From Comamonadaceae bacterium (GTDB lineage: Bacteria > Pseudomonadota > Gammaproteobacteria > Burkholderiales > Burkholderiaceae_C): a stretch of 33,135 nucleotides of DNA. The stretch's first letter is position 1; each line of letters starts with the position of its first letter. The stretch is from positions 1-33,135 of the forward strand of contig CANKBG010000029.1 of NCBI GenBank assembly GCA_947479935.1, in the 5' to 3' direction. Positions 1 through 7,957 of the stretch are shown one piece after another. The translations under genes were made by a program, and so were the position numbers. The notes below the pieces were generated by a model. The model saw only the letters and a list, made by a program, of their open reading frames with translations. It was not told the origin of the DNA and ran no database searches.

Positions 1-996
1 CACTATGGCTGTGATGGAGTCGCCAGGAATGCAAAACACCAAAGCAGTAATCCAATAGCCCGCCAAGGCGCTGTTGTTGGCGGATCCCGATTCCACAATG
101 CCTTCCACATGGCCCGTACCAAACTTTTCGGGTTCTTTGGAGAATTTTTTGCTCATGGCATAAGACATCCAAGCAGCGATGTCTGCGCCTGCGCCTGGCA
201 ATGCACCAACAGCAGTGCCCAATACACTGCCACGAAGAATTTGGACGGGATATTTTTTGGCAAGTTCCCATTGTCCAGCCAACACGCTGCCAATTTTTTC
301 GACGACCAACTCTGCGGGTGGACTGGTGTCGACGACAAAGCGAATGATTTCAGAAATGGCAAACATGCCAATCATCATGGCAATCATGCCAATGCCACCT
401 GTCATTTCTGCGTTGCCAAAGGTGAAACGAGGAAAACCGGCAGGATTACCTAGACCCACACAGGCCACCAAAAGGCCAAGAAGCAGTGTGGTGACACCTT
501 TCAGGGGTTGATTGGACGTGATGAAAACAGCGCAGGTTAAGCCTAACAAGACCAACCAGAAGTATTCGAATGAACTGAAATTCAATGCAAAGTCTGCCAG
601 TGCGGGGGCCGCTACGATCAATACCAATGTGCCAAATAAACCACCCACCGCAGAGAAAACCAAACCAGCACCTAAAGCCAGTTCGGCTTGCCCCTTTTTT
701 GTCATCGCGAACGCTTCGTCGGTGTAGGCCGCAGACGCAGGGGTGCCCGGAATTCGCAACAAACAGCCTGGGATGTCGCCAGAGAAAATGGCCATGGCAG
801 TGGCGGTGACCATGGCCGCTATGGCGGGTATTGGGGGCATAAAGAAAGTCACAGGCACCAGCAAAGCGGTGGCCATGGTGGCGGTGAGGCCGGGTACTGC
901 ACCTACAAAAAGTCCGTAAAAAGAAGCGATCACCATCACCATCAAGGTGTATGGATCAAAGACCATTGAAAAGGCTTGGCCTATGGCTGTCCACAT
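1..996 (-). CDS. tctA: Tripartite tricarboxylate transporter, large permease TctA (C-terminus cut by window edge)
   Basis: This is the large membrane subunit of a TTT-family secondary transporter, which with TctB moves a carboxylate delivered by the periplasmic TctC. Only the first 332 codons are visible; the family is usually about 500 residues. The translation starts MWTAIGQAFSMVFDP and carries the family's N-terminal signature (GLFVGAVPGLTATMAT). A second signature follows near residue 280 (LPGAGADIAAWMSYAMSKK). Long hydrophobic helices lie between them. The ATG at 994-996 is preceded on the minus strand by AGGAG, 7 nt away, which fixes the start. It lies 49 nt downstream of tctB in the order tctC-tctB-tctA. 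Family assignment is secure; the substrate cannot be read from sequence. Confidence 0.95.
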   Translation of the reverse strand, partial: MWTAIGQAFSMVFDPYTLMVMVIASFYGLFVGAVPGLTATMATALLVPVTFFMPPIPAIAAMVTATAMAIFSGDIPGCLLRIPGTPASAAYTDEAFAMTKKGQAELALGAGLVFSAVGGLFGTLVLIVAAPALADFALNFSSFEYFWLVLLGLTCAVFITSNQPLKGVTTLLLGLLVACVGLGNPAGFPRFTFGNAEMTGGIGMIAMMIGMFAISEIIRFVVDTSPPAELVVEKIGSVLAGQWELAKKYPVQILRGSVLGTAVGALPGAGADIAAWMSYAMSKKFSKEPEKFGTGHVEGIVESGSANNSALAGYWITALVFCIPGDSITAIV

Positions 997-1045
997 AGTG
1001 AGACTCCTATTTCATGCAACTGACTGAAAAATCAATGTGAACAAC

Positions 1046-1519
1046 TCACCAAGCCCAAGGTGTGAGAATGCCCCAAGGTAGAGGAACGCGTAGCAGTTTG
1101 TAGAAAGCGAAATGAACCACCCCAGTCGCAATGAAGGCCACTAAAAGTGCTCGACCCCACTTGACATTGAGTGCTTTGAAAAATGCCACCAACATCAAAA
1201 AACCAGTGATCAGAAACCCTAGGTCATTGGCGGCCACGATGTAAAAAACCACGCTAGCTAAGAGCACGCAAAGTGCCGCGACATGGCGTGGCGAATGGAC
1301 CCAATCCTCCCACGCAAACCACGCGGTTGACTCACGACTTCGCAGGCCCTTGAACACCATCAATGTGCCAGTGATGCACAAGCCAACGGCAATCAGTCCT
1401 GGAAATAAGGCCGGGCCAACCGGTTGGCCCGGAATGTTGGGAAACCCCCTGATGGCAAAGAGCACCAACGCGCCCAATGCCAAAAAGAAGAATCCAAAAA
1501 GCGCGTTATGAATCTTCAT
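1046..1519 (-). CDS. tctB: Tripartite tricarboxylate transporter, small permease TctB
   Basis: This 157-residue protein is the small membrane subunit of the TTT transporter. It has about four hydrophobic segments: residues 5-25, 38-56, roughly 80-97 and 100-140. The N-terminal layout is typical of TctB, a first helix followed by a short FPNIPGQPVGPALFPGL segment. The ATG lies 3 nt after the tctC stop codon and no strong Shine-Dalgarno is visible, so it is probably translationally coupled to tctC. Small TTT subunits are poorly conserved, so position between tctC and tctA is part of the evidence. Confidence 0.9.
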   Translation of the reverse strand: MKIHNALFGFFFLALGALVLFAIRGFPNIPGQPVGPALFPGLIAVGLCITGTLMVFKGLRSRESTAWFAWEDWVHSPRHVAALCVLLASVVFYIVAANDLGFLITGFLMLVAFFKALNVKWGRALLVAFIATGVVHFAFYKLLRVPLPWGILTPWAW

Positions 1520-1522
1520 GAC

Positions 1523-2506
1523 TTATTTAACCAAGCCGACGGCTTTCATGGTGGCGCCCAGTTCTGTGTTTGATTTCACCATGAATTTGGTGAAGTCATC
1601 GGGGCCCGCATAGATCACGCCAAAACCACGACTTGCCATGAACTCGTTGTATTCTTTGCTGGCAGCTACTTTGCGAACTGACTCTGCCAACTTGTCGCGA
1701 ATGGGGGCTGGTAAGCCCTTGGGGGCCACAATGCCGCGCCAAGCTGCCATGGTCCAGTCACTTCCGATGGCTGCTTTTAGTGTAGGCACATTGGGATAGA
1801 GGGCTGAGGGCTTGTCGTTCATGATGGCCAAGCTTTTAACTTTGCCGGCATCAATCAAAGAGCGAGCTTCAGGCAGTGACACAGGGGCCACTTCAATGCC
1901 GCCAGCGACCATGTCTTGTAAGCCGGGCGCTGCACCGTTACTGGGCACCCATGGCAATGCAGCCGGGTCAATTTTTTGATCGCGCAAGAGACCCGCAATG
2001 GCCAAATGCCAAATGCCGCCTTGCCCAGTGCCTGAGGCTTTGAATTTACCAGGGTTGGCTTTGATGGCCGCCAATAATTCATTCACCGTTTTATAAGGTG
2101 AGTCTGCACGCACTTGAACGCCTGCTGGATCGGCATTGACCAGTCCAATCGGTGTGTAAGAGGCGCTGGTGAGATCGGTGAGGCCTTGCCAATGCATCAT
2201 GCCAATTTCTACGGTAGCCAAACCAATGGTGTAGCCATCGGGCTGAGCTGAAGCGATGGCTGCGTGCCCTACGACACCACTGCCACCTGTGCGATTGACC
2301 ACCGTCACGGGTTGTCCCAAATCTTTTTCCATCAGGCTGCCAATGATTCTGGCCGTTGCGTCGGTGCCACCGCCGGCGCCCCAAGGGACGATGAGCGTGA
2401 TGGGGCGGGCGGGATAATTTTGCGCTGCAGCAGGCAAAACACTCACAACGCTAAGCAGCCCCAATAAAGCACTGGCCAACAAACGACGACGGGGGAATAC
2501 AGACAT
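1523..2506 (-). CDS. tctC: Periplasmic substrate-binding protein of TTT transporter (Bug family, TctC)
   Basis: This is a periplasmic binding protein of the Bug/TctC family, which captures a carboxylate for the TctAB permease. The N-terminus MSVFPRRRLLASALLGLL is basic then hydrophobic and ends VLPAAAQ before the mature NYPARPITLIVPWGAGGGTD, the family's hallmark opening and ligand loop. I chose the ATG at 2504-2506 (327 aa) because CAGGAG lies 6 nt upstream. An in-frame upstream start at 2557 would put 17 extra residues before the signal peptide. Bug genes are greatly expanded in Burkholderiales and their ligands (citrate, other carboxylates, amino acids, aromatic acids) cannot be predicted. 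It follows the deacylase gene after a 138-nt gap. Confidence 0.95.
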   Translation of the reverse strand: MSVFPRRRLLASALLGLLSVVSVLPAAAQNYPARPITLIVPWGAGGGTDATARIIGSLMEKDLGQPVTVVNRTGGSGVVGHAAIASAQPDGYTIGLATVEIGMMHWQGLTDLTSASYTPIGLVNADPAGVQVRADSPYKTVNELLAAIKANPGKFKASGTGQGGIWHLAIAGLLRDQKIDPAALPWVPSNGAAPGLQDMVAGGIEVAPVSLPEARSLIDAGKVKSLAIMNDKPSALYPNVPTLKAAIGSDWTMAAWRGIVAPKGLPAPIRDKLAESVRKVAASKEYNEFMASRGFGVIYAGPDDFTKFMVKSNTELGATMKAVGLVK

Positions 2507-2593
2507 GGCGAACTCCTGAAAAGGTGGGTTGAACACGGTTTTGTACAAGGTGCTCAACTTACCCTCTTTTTGGCTTTACGGCATTAGGGTCAA

Positions 2594-2633
2594 CCCAATG
2601 TTTGGGCTGGAATTAATTGATAGCCAGCCAGCC
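2594..2633. repeat. Overlapping small inverted repeats between deacylase and tctC genes
   Basis: The 138-nt gap upstream of tctC contains CCCAA-TGT-TTGGG (2594-2606) and a second pairing, GGCTGG (2605-2610) with CCAGCC (2624-2629). The two share G residues at 2605-2606, so they would be mutually exclusive in RNA. Neither is followed by a run of U on the tctC strand, so a terminator is not supported. They could be an mRNA processing element or chance. A clear tctC promoter was not found here. Confidence 0.25.
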
Positions 2634-2644
2634 TGTAACCGCGA

Positions 2645-4393
2645 TCATTTCATGCGCACCAGTTGGCCCGGTCTGGCGTTTGTAATTTCGCCGTGGCGTT
2701 GAACTTGTTCGCCGGCCACCCACGTTGAGGCATAACCGCTTGCGCGTTGCACAAAGCGTTTGCCATGGGCAGGCAAATCGCGCATTAACTGAGGCAAGCC
2801 AACACTCAGGCCATGGGGGTCGATGGCATTAAGGTCAGCGCGCAGGCCAGGCGAGATCACGCCGCGATCTGTCAAGCCTAAATACTTTGCATTTCTGCTG
2901 GTCAGCATTTCTACGGCTGTTTCCAATGGCATGGGATCTTTGCTTCTGCCTTGTACCCAATGCGTGAGCATGAAGGTGGTGAAGCTGGCATCGCAGACCG
3001 TGCCAACGTGCGCGCCGGCATCGCTTAAGCCGCTCAAAGCCCGAGGATGGGCCAACATTTTGCGCACGGTGTCCAAGTTGCCTTCGTTGTAATTAAAAAT
3101 GGGAAAGTAAACCAATGCTTCGCCTTGGTCGGCGCTTAAGTGATCGTAGAGGGCTTCTAAAGGCGAGATGCCTTTTTGTTTGGCACGAACCAAAAAACTG
3201 CCCATCACAGACGGCTCGTAGTTCAGTGTAGCTTCAAGGGGGAACATGCGGCCACTGATCATGTCGATGCGGGAGAGCAGGATGTCAACCAAGGGAGGAA
3301 TGGCACTTCCGTCGCCGGCCAAGCGCTCGGATTTTTCAGAGAGAATGCGGGACTTTCTGGCGGGATCACGCAAGGCAAGTGCTCTTTCAGCCAAGGGCAA
3401 GTGCGCAACTTCCTTGTAAGAAGGAAAGCCCATGAACGGATGGAAACTGGCGTCTAACCCATTGAGAACACCAATGCCTCTGGCTGCGGTTTGCATAAAA
3501 AGCGGCAAGCCATTGGCTGAAGCTTTTTCAACGCGATCTTGTATTTTCAAATATTGCTCACCGCCCGGATCACGTTGCAGCCAAGTCAATGAAAGTGGTT
3601 TGCCGCTGGTGTGTGCCACGGCTTCTACCAAATCAAATTCAGCATCAAATTCTGCGGGGCCATTCAAGAGGTTGTAGTCACTGACCATTTGAATCACGCC
3701 ATGATTCAATCCTTTAAAGGCTTGAGCCAGACCCGTTAATTCGGCAAGGCTGGCATTGGCCGCGGGTGTGTCTTTGCCTTCTGAAGTTCTGTGGTTATCA
3801 CTTCGGCCTGTGCTGAAACCTGCGGCACCTGCTTCTAAGGCTTCACGCAAAAGGGCTTGCATGTCCTTGATGTCTTGCGCTGTGGCCACTTCATGGGCCA
3901 AGGCACGCTCTTTCATGACATACATGCGCAGTGGGTCGTGAGGAACTTGAACCAAATAGTCTAGGCTTCGAGGTGTGGCGGCCAATGCGTCCATGTACTG
4001 TGGAAAACTTTCCCAGTTCCACACAATGCCTTCGTGCAAAGCGGCGCCTGGAATGTCTTCCACGCCTTCCATGAGTTTGATCAGATCGTCTTCGTGACCT
4101 GGGCGTTTGGGGGCAAAGCCCACACCGCAATTGCCCATGACCAAGGTGGTGACACCATGGTAGATGCTGGGGGTAAAACATTCGTCCCAAGTGGCTTGAC
4201 CATCGTAGTGGGTGTGAAGGTCTATAAAACCGGGAGTGATCCACAAGCCAGTGGCGTCCATGGTTTCTTTGGCGGGATGGTTGATTGTCCCAACGCTGAC
4301 AATGAGACCTGCCTTGATGCCGATGTCTGCGCAGAAGGGTGCACGGCCTGAACCGTCAACTACGGTACCGTTTTTAATCAGCCAATCGAGCAT
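2645..4393 (-). CDS. N-acyl-D-amino-acid deacylase-like amidohydrolase (COG3653 type)
   Basis: A 582-residue metal-dependent hydrolase of the amidohydrolase superfamily, in the broad D-aminoacylase (COG3653) group. The N-terminal beta-sandwich start (MLDWLIKNGTVVDGSGR) is followed by the metal motif HTHYDGQ (His60, His62) and GNCGVGFAP (Cys89, matching the metal-bridging Cys of D-aminoacylases). The late catalytic-Asp motif SDAGAHVG is also present. The central SHHK-type His segment of true D-aminoacylases is not visible; the matching region reads PLSLTWLQRD, so the reaction may differ from D-aminoacylase. GGAGA lies 7 nt before the ATG. The start overlaps the upstream transporter gene by 20 nt. 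The neighbouring BASS and TTT transporters suggest it processes an imported carboxylated or N-acylated compound (inference). Confidence 0.85.
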   Translation of the reverse strand: MLDWLIKNGTVVDGSGRAPFCADIGIKAGLIVSVGTINHPAKETMDATGLWITPGFIDLHTHYDGQATWDECFTPSIYHGVTTLVMGNCGVGFAPKRPGHEDDLIKLMEGVEDIPGAALHEGIVWNWESFPQYMDALAATPRSLDYLVQVPHDPLRMYVMKERALAHEVATAQDIKDMQALLREALEAGAAGFSTGRSDNHRTSEGKDTPAANASLAELTGLAQAFKGLNHGVIQMVSDYNLLNGPAEFDAEFDLVEAVAHTSGKPLSLTWLQRDPGGEQYLKIQDRVEKASANGLPLFMQTAARGIGVLNGLDASFHPFMGFPSYKEVAHLPLAERALALRDPARKSRILSEKSERLAGDGSAIPPLVDILLSRIDMISGRMFPLEATLNYEPSVMGSFLVRAKQKGISPLEALYDHLSADQGEALVYFPIFNYNEGNLDTVRKMLAHPRALSGLSDAGAHVGTVCDASFTTFMLTHWVQGRSKDPMPLETAVEMLTSRNAKYLGLTDRGVISPGLRADLNAIDPHGLSVGLPQLMRDLPAHGKRFVQRASGYASTWVAGEQVQRHGEITNARPGQLVRMK

Positions 4394-5249
4394 CTTTCAT
4401 TCTCCAGAAATACGCCAAAGACATGCCACTCACAATGTGCCAAATGCCCCACAAACTGGCCAAGGTCACCATGCCCAAATCGCTGTTGAATTGAACGGCA
4501 ATGATGCCGAGCGCTAAGCCAGAATTTTGCATGCCGCCTTCAATCATGATGGCGCGTCGGTCTTTTTCGCCAACGCCCATCACTTGGCTTGTGACCCAGC
4601 CAAAAAACAAGCCGCTAGCGTTGTGCAATACCACCAACAACAAGGTGGGTAACAGGCCTAAGGTGAGCAACTGCCGCTCTTTGATCAAGCCCGCTACGAT
4701 GAACAACAGCAGAGCAATGAGGGAAAAATGGCCTAAAGGTTTGCGGATGCCTTCGGTTAATTGGGGTAGACGGTGTGACGCCAGTAGCCCAAGACTCAAG
4801 GGCACACCTAAAAGTAAAAATAGACTGATGTAAATACCAGATGAATCTATGGAAAGCTCTTTTAACCAAGAAGCTGTTTCGGGGTTGGCGGCAATCATCC
4901 AGCTGAAGTTAAAAGGTGTTGCAAACAGGGCAATGATGCTGGCCACGGCAGAGATACTGACAGAGAGCGCCGTGTTGCCTCGGCCCATGTGTGTGACCAC
5001 ATTGCTAAGGCTGCCACCGGGACAGGCTGCTACCAAAATCATGGCCGCTTCGATGTTGGGGGGCAGGTCTAGCCAAAGAGTGGCCAACCAAGTGCCGACG
5101 GGTAGAAGTAGAAATTGAGGGATGAGCCCGCAAATGACTGCTTTGGGCGTTTGAGCTACACGTTTAAAGTCTTCAAGTCGAAGTTCAAGCGCTACAGAAA
5201 AAACCATGGTGGCCAAGACCATGCTCAATATGATTTGCTGGGCATTCAT
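4374..5249 (-). CDS. Bile acid:sodium symporter (BASS) family transporter
   Basis: A 291-residue inner-membrane protein with about nine or ten hydrophobic helices. It carries the BASS-family crossover motif ACPGGSLSNVVTHMGRG near residue 95 and a second conserved segment near residue 240 (IEGGMQNSGLALGI). Family members move organic anions, usually with sodium; despite the name, bacterial substrates include pantoate, pyruvate-like acids and others. The ATG is 2 nt after the DUF6352 stop and its own stop lies inside the deacylase gene, so the three are almost certainly co-transcribed. No substrate can be assigned from sequence. Confidence 0.9.
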   Translation of the reverse strand: MNAQQIILSMVLATMVFSVALELRLEDFKRVAQTPKAVICGLIPQFLLLPVGTWLATLWLDLPPNIEAAMILVAACPGGSLSNVVTHMGRGNTALSVSISAVASIIALFATPFNFSWMIAANPETASWLKELSIDSSGIYISLFLLLGVPLSLGLLASHRLPQLTEGIRKPLGHFSLIALLLFIVAGLIKERQLLTLGLLPTLLLVVLHNASGLFFGWVTSQVMGVGEKDRRAIMIEGGMQNSGLALGIIAVQFNSDLGMVTLASLWGIWHIVSGMSLAYFWRMKDARLAD

Positions 5250-5251
5250 AC

Positions 5252-6280
5252 TCAGGATCTTCTGGCAAATGGCAAGTTCAAAAGGAGATTTTGGGGTTTG
5301 ATTTTAAGAAGTTGTTGTGTGTCCATGGCCATGGCCAGATAAACCGGCTTGCCAGAGACTTCACTGAGCATGTCTGTGGGGTTTTCAAAGTTCAGCACAA
5401 ACAAACACAGCATTCTTCTTTGGCTGTCATCATCAATCGTGTTGCCTTTGTACAAATCGTTCAACATGCCGCTGGCTTGCGCGTCAAGACCCACATGCCA
5501 TACCCAATGCGCGTCTTCAATTTCGCGGGCTGTTTTGACGGTCACTTTTGAAGCCGTAAAGTGAAAAACCCAACGTTCTAAAATTTGGCAAAAAGCTGAA
5601 ATGAGGTCTTGACCTAAATTCAAGCAGGCCACCATGTCAAAGCGTTCGCTGCGATCCCAGTAGGTGTCTTGATTGCTCTCTTGAATGACATCAAGATCTA
5701 CCGTTCTGAGCGGAATGCCGCCTTGCTTGAGTAATTCCCCCACACTGCCAAAACCACTTTCAAGCGCATGCCGCTCAACGGTTTCGTTATCGGCAGACAT
5801 GACCGAACCGTCATCTAGCACCGATATTTTTTGAGTTCTGAAAAGCAACTCTGCTGCACGTGCTTCAAGGGGCGTGCAGTCATTGCCTAAAACATGTTGC
5901 ACCAGCACTTGCGTGATTTGATTGACCAAAACAGGCGGCACATCGACGCCCGCGCCTTCAAACAAGGCCCAGTAGCTGGCTTCTAAAGTGGGCCGTGCCA
6001 AAATTCGATCGCGAAAGCGCAACCAAACGCGCATGTTTTCTGCGGCGTCTAGGTCTTGTATGGCGGCCAATTCAGGCGCCTCAAGCTTGAGCCGAGGATT
6101 TTCTAACAAGCGCTCATGAATTTGAATTTCATGGGCGCATGAACTTTCAATCGGCGACAATTCTGGCCGAAGCAGCAAGACTTTCAAGAAATCATCGGTG
6201 ACAGTGAGGTGACCCCGCGCATCCGTTTTCAGTTGGGCATAACCTGCATGAGGCCAAAGACTTTGCGCTGAATCACTCAT
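5252..6280 (-). CDS. DUF6352 family protein
   Basis: A 342-residue soluble protein starting MSDSAQSLWPHAGYAQLKTD. I recognise it as the DUF6352 family, which to my knowledge occurs mainly in Burkholderiales and has no assigned function. There is no signal peptide or membrane helix; it is acidic, with many Leu and Glu in a probably helical N-terminal half. The open frame continues to 6553, but those upstream codons overlap the small basic gene at 6312-6455 and read as low-complexity basic residues. The ATG at 6278-6280, 31 nt after that gene's stop, is therefore preferred although its Shine-Dalgarno is weak. It ends 2 nt before the BASS gene. Family memory is moderately firm and should be confirmed by profile search. 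Confidence 0.75.
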   Translation of the reverse strand: MSDSAQSLWPHAGYAQLKTDARGHLTVTDDFLKVLLLRPELSPIESSCAHEIQIHERLLENPRLKLEAPELAAIQDLDAAENMRVWLRFRDRILARPTLEASYWALFEGAGVDVPPVLVNQITQVLVQHVLGNDCTPLEARAAELLFRTQKISVLDDGSVMSADNETVERHALESGFGSVGELLKQGGIPLRTVDLDVIQESNQDTYWDRSERFDMVACLNLGQDLISAFCQILERWVFHFTASKVTVKTAREIEDAHWVWHVGLDAQASGMLNDLYKGNTIDDDSQRRMLCLFVLNFENPTDMLSEVSGKPVYLAMAMDTQQLLKIKPQNLLLNLPFARRS

Positions 6281-6311
6281 TGATTTTGAAGATTTCTTAG
6301 GGTCAATAGAA

Positions 6312-6455
6312 TTAAATCGGCTTCTTGCCGCGTGGAATGATCGTTGTGGTTTTTTGGATCGGACGTTCTGTGTCCACAGCGATGGTTTTAGGAGGAGACG
6401 TATCCTTCCTTGGTTTTTTGGACTCTTTATTTGACTTTTGTTGACCTTTGGCCAT
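6312..6455 (-). CDS. Small basic hypothetical protein (47 aa)
   Basis: A short gene giving MAKGQQKSNKESKKPRKD and ending IIPRGKKPI. It has 47 residues with 12 Lys and 3 Arg and no hydrophobic segment. The opening MAKGQ-x-R/K-x-NKE-x-KKPK is one I recognise from short uncharacterised proteins found across Proteobacteria, which argues for a real gene. The ATG at 6453-6455 is preceded by AGGTG. It is divergent from arfB (97 nt apart) and upstream of DUF6352 on the same strand. The basic character suggests nucleic-acid or ribosome binding, but this is only inference. Confidence 0.6.
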   Translation of the reverse strand: MAKGQQKSNKESKKPRKDTSPPKTIAVDTERPIQKTTTIIPRGKKPI

Positions 6456-6551
6456 GGTGACACCTTGGGGAAGTTAAGTCCCAAGTTTAAGCGAGGCACA
6501 ATCAATACCCAACACAAAGCGCATGTTCGCTGTGCATTTTCAGGGTTTCTC

Positions 6552-6956
6552 ATGACAATTTTTCACATTCCGCCAGATGAGGTCGAACTCACAGCAGTTC
6601 GATCACAGGGCCCTGGAGGGCAAAACGTGAACAAAGTCTCAAGCGCCATTCAGCTGCGCTTTGATGTCTTGGCCTCAAGTTTGCCCGATGAATTGAAGGA
6701 GAGGGTGCTGGCGCTCCGGGATCACCGGCTCACCAAAGGCGGTGTTGTGGTCATAAAGTCGCAAGAGCACAGAAGCCAAGACATGAACCGAATGGCAGCC
6801 TTGTTGCGATTACACGATCTGTTGGAATTGGCTGCATTGGTGCAAAAACCGCGCAAAGCCACCCGGCCAACCCGAAGTTCTCAAGTGAAGCGTGTCGAAA
6901 GCAAAGTGAAGCGGGGTCAGACCAAAGCCTTGCGAGGTAAGGCCAGTTGGGATTGA
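6552..6956 (+). CDS. arfB: Alternative ribosome-rescue factor ArfB (peptidyl-tRNA hydrolase)
   Basis: ArfB (YaeJ) releases nascent chains from ribosomes stalled at the 3' end of truncated mRNA. It uses a release-factor-like GGQ loop and a basic tail that reads the empty mRNA channel. Both are visible in this 134-aa protein: SQGPGGQNVNKVSSA with GGQ at residues 22-24, and a Lys/Arg-rich C-terminus (RVESKVKRGQTKALRGK). The codon-recognition domain of true release factors is absent, as expected. The ATG at 6552 is preceded by CAGGG about 8 nt upstream; the open frame runs back to 6438, but those residues do not fit the family. It is convergent with miaA. Confidence 0.95.
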   Translation: MTIFHIPPDEVELTAVRSQGPGGQNVNKVSSAIQLRFDVLASSLPDELKERVLALRDHRLTKGGVVVIKSQEHRSQDMNRMAALLRLHDLLELAALVQKPRKATRPTRSSQVKRVESKVKRGQTKALRGKASWD

Positions 6957-6974
6957 GCGTTGATGTCCGCTCAA
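6953..6974. terminator. Candidate hairpin between convergent arfB and miaA
   Basis: TTGAGCG (6953-6959) pairs perfectly with CGCTCAA (6968-6974) across an 8-nt loop. The arfB stop codon lies within the left arm and the miaA stop begins just beyond the right arm. There is no strong U tract on either strand, so a Rho-independent terminator is only weakly supported; it may instead protect 3' ends of both mRNAs. Confidence 0.35.
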
Positions 6975-6976
6975 GC

Positions 6977-7957
6977 TTAAGCCAATTGGAGGTCTACCCA
7001 TTGCAAAGCCTGTTGCACAACGTCTTTATCATCGGCTTGTAGCACCATTCGTTGCGGCAGGCTTCTCAGCCAGGTGATTTGTCGTTTGGCCAATTGGCGA
7101 GTGGCAAAGACACCCCTATCTCGCAATTCAGACATCGGTAGCGTGCCATCAAGCGCCTCCCAAGCTTGCCTGTAGCCCACGCATCTCATGGCCGGAAGGT
7201 CTGGCGTCAAATCACCTCTGGCGCGCAAGTGTTTCACTTCATCTAAAAAACCATTCGACAGCATGTCGTCGAAGCGCTGCTCAATCCGTTGGTGAAGCCA
7301 AAAACGATCTTTGGGTTCTAGGCTTAAGAGGGGCACATTTGACCATTGCAAAGTCCTTGCACTGGCTGGCTTTGAAGCTAATGGCTCAGCGGGGGGTAAA
7401 TTGATTTGATGAAAACTCGACAAAGGTTTTCCTGCAATTTTGAATACTTCGAGCGCTCTTGAAATGCGTTGGCTGTCGGCGGGAGCCAAGCGTGCGGCAG
7501 TGAGGGGGTCGACTTGGCTGAGCAATGCGTGCATGGCAGGCCAACCTATTTCTTCAGCCTCAGCTTGAATGCTTGCGCGAATTTCAACATTGGCTGATGG
7601 CATGTCGTTCAAGCCTTCAAGTAATGCCTTGAAGTAAAGCATGGTGCCACCCACCAAAATGGGTGTTTTGCCACGTCTTTGAATGTCTAGAACACAGGCC
7701 AATGCGTCGTGTGCAAATTCGGCTGCGCTGTAGGCATTCAAGGGATCGCGAATGTCAATCAGGTGATGGGGCACCGCCGCCAATTCTTGAGTTGAGGGTT
7801 TAGCGGTGCCGATGTTCATCCCTTTAAAAACCAATGCAGAGTCAACACTGATCAATTCCGCACCACCTTGGTCTTCAAGATGCGCTGCAATGGCCAAAGC
7901 CAAGCCGGTCTTGCCACTGGCAGTAGGACCTGCAATGGCGAGTGCTTGAGCCTTCAT
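6977..7957 (-). CDS. miaA: tRNA dimethylallyltransferase MiaA
   Basis: MiaA transfers a dimethylallyl group to N6 of A37 in tRNAs that read UNN codons. The 326-residue protein has the P-loop-like GPTASGKT (residues 10-17), the segment [18 protein letters not shown] that binds substrate and carries the catalytic Asp, and the conserved [18 protein letters not shown] near residue 105. The C-terminal [11 protein letters not shown] motif is also present. The length matches the family. Its ATG overlaps the stop codon of the upstream MFS gene (ATGA), indicating translational coupling within a mutL-MFS-miaA unit. Confidence 0.97.
   Translation of the reverse strand: MKAQALAIAGPTASGKTGLALAIAAHLEDQGGAELISVDSALVFKGMNIGTAKPSTQELAAVPHHLIDIRDPLNAYSAAEFAHDALACVLDIQRRGKTPILVGGTMLYFKALLEGLNDMPSANVEIRASIQAEAEEIGWPAMHALLSQVDPLTAARLAPADSQRISRALEVFKIAGKPLSSFHQINLPPAEPLASKPASARTLQWSNVPLLSLEPKDRFWLHQRIEQRFDDMLSNGFLDEVKHLRARGDLTPDLPAMRCVGYRQAWEALDGTLPMSELRDRGVFATRQLAKRQITWLRSLPQRMVLQADDKDVVQQALQWVDLQLA

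Noticed and set aside
109..969. Several plus-strand open frames across the first kilobase
   Set aside because: They are shadows of tctA on the opposite strand, whose translation is a clear family member.
6281..6553. N-terminal extension of DUF6352 up to 6553
   Set aside because: The extra residues are basic low-complexity sequence read in another frame over the small 47-residue gene and across the arfB start; the MSDSAQ start fits better.
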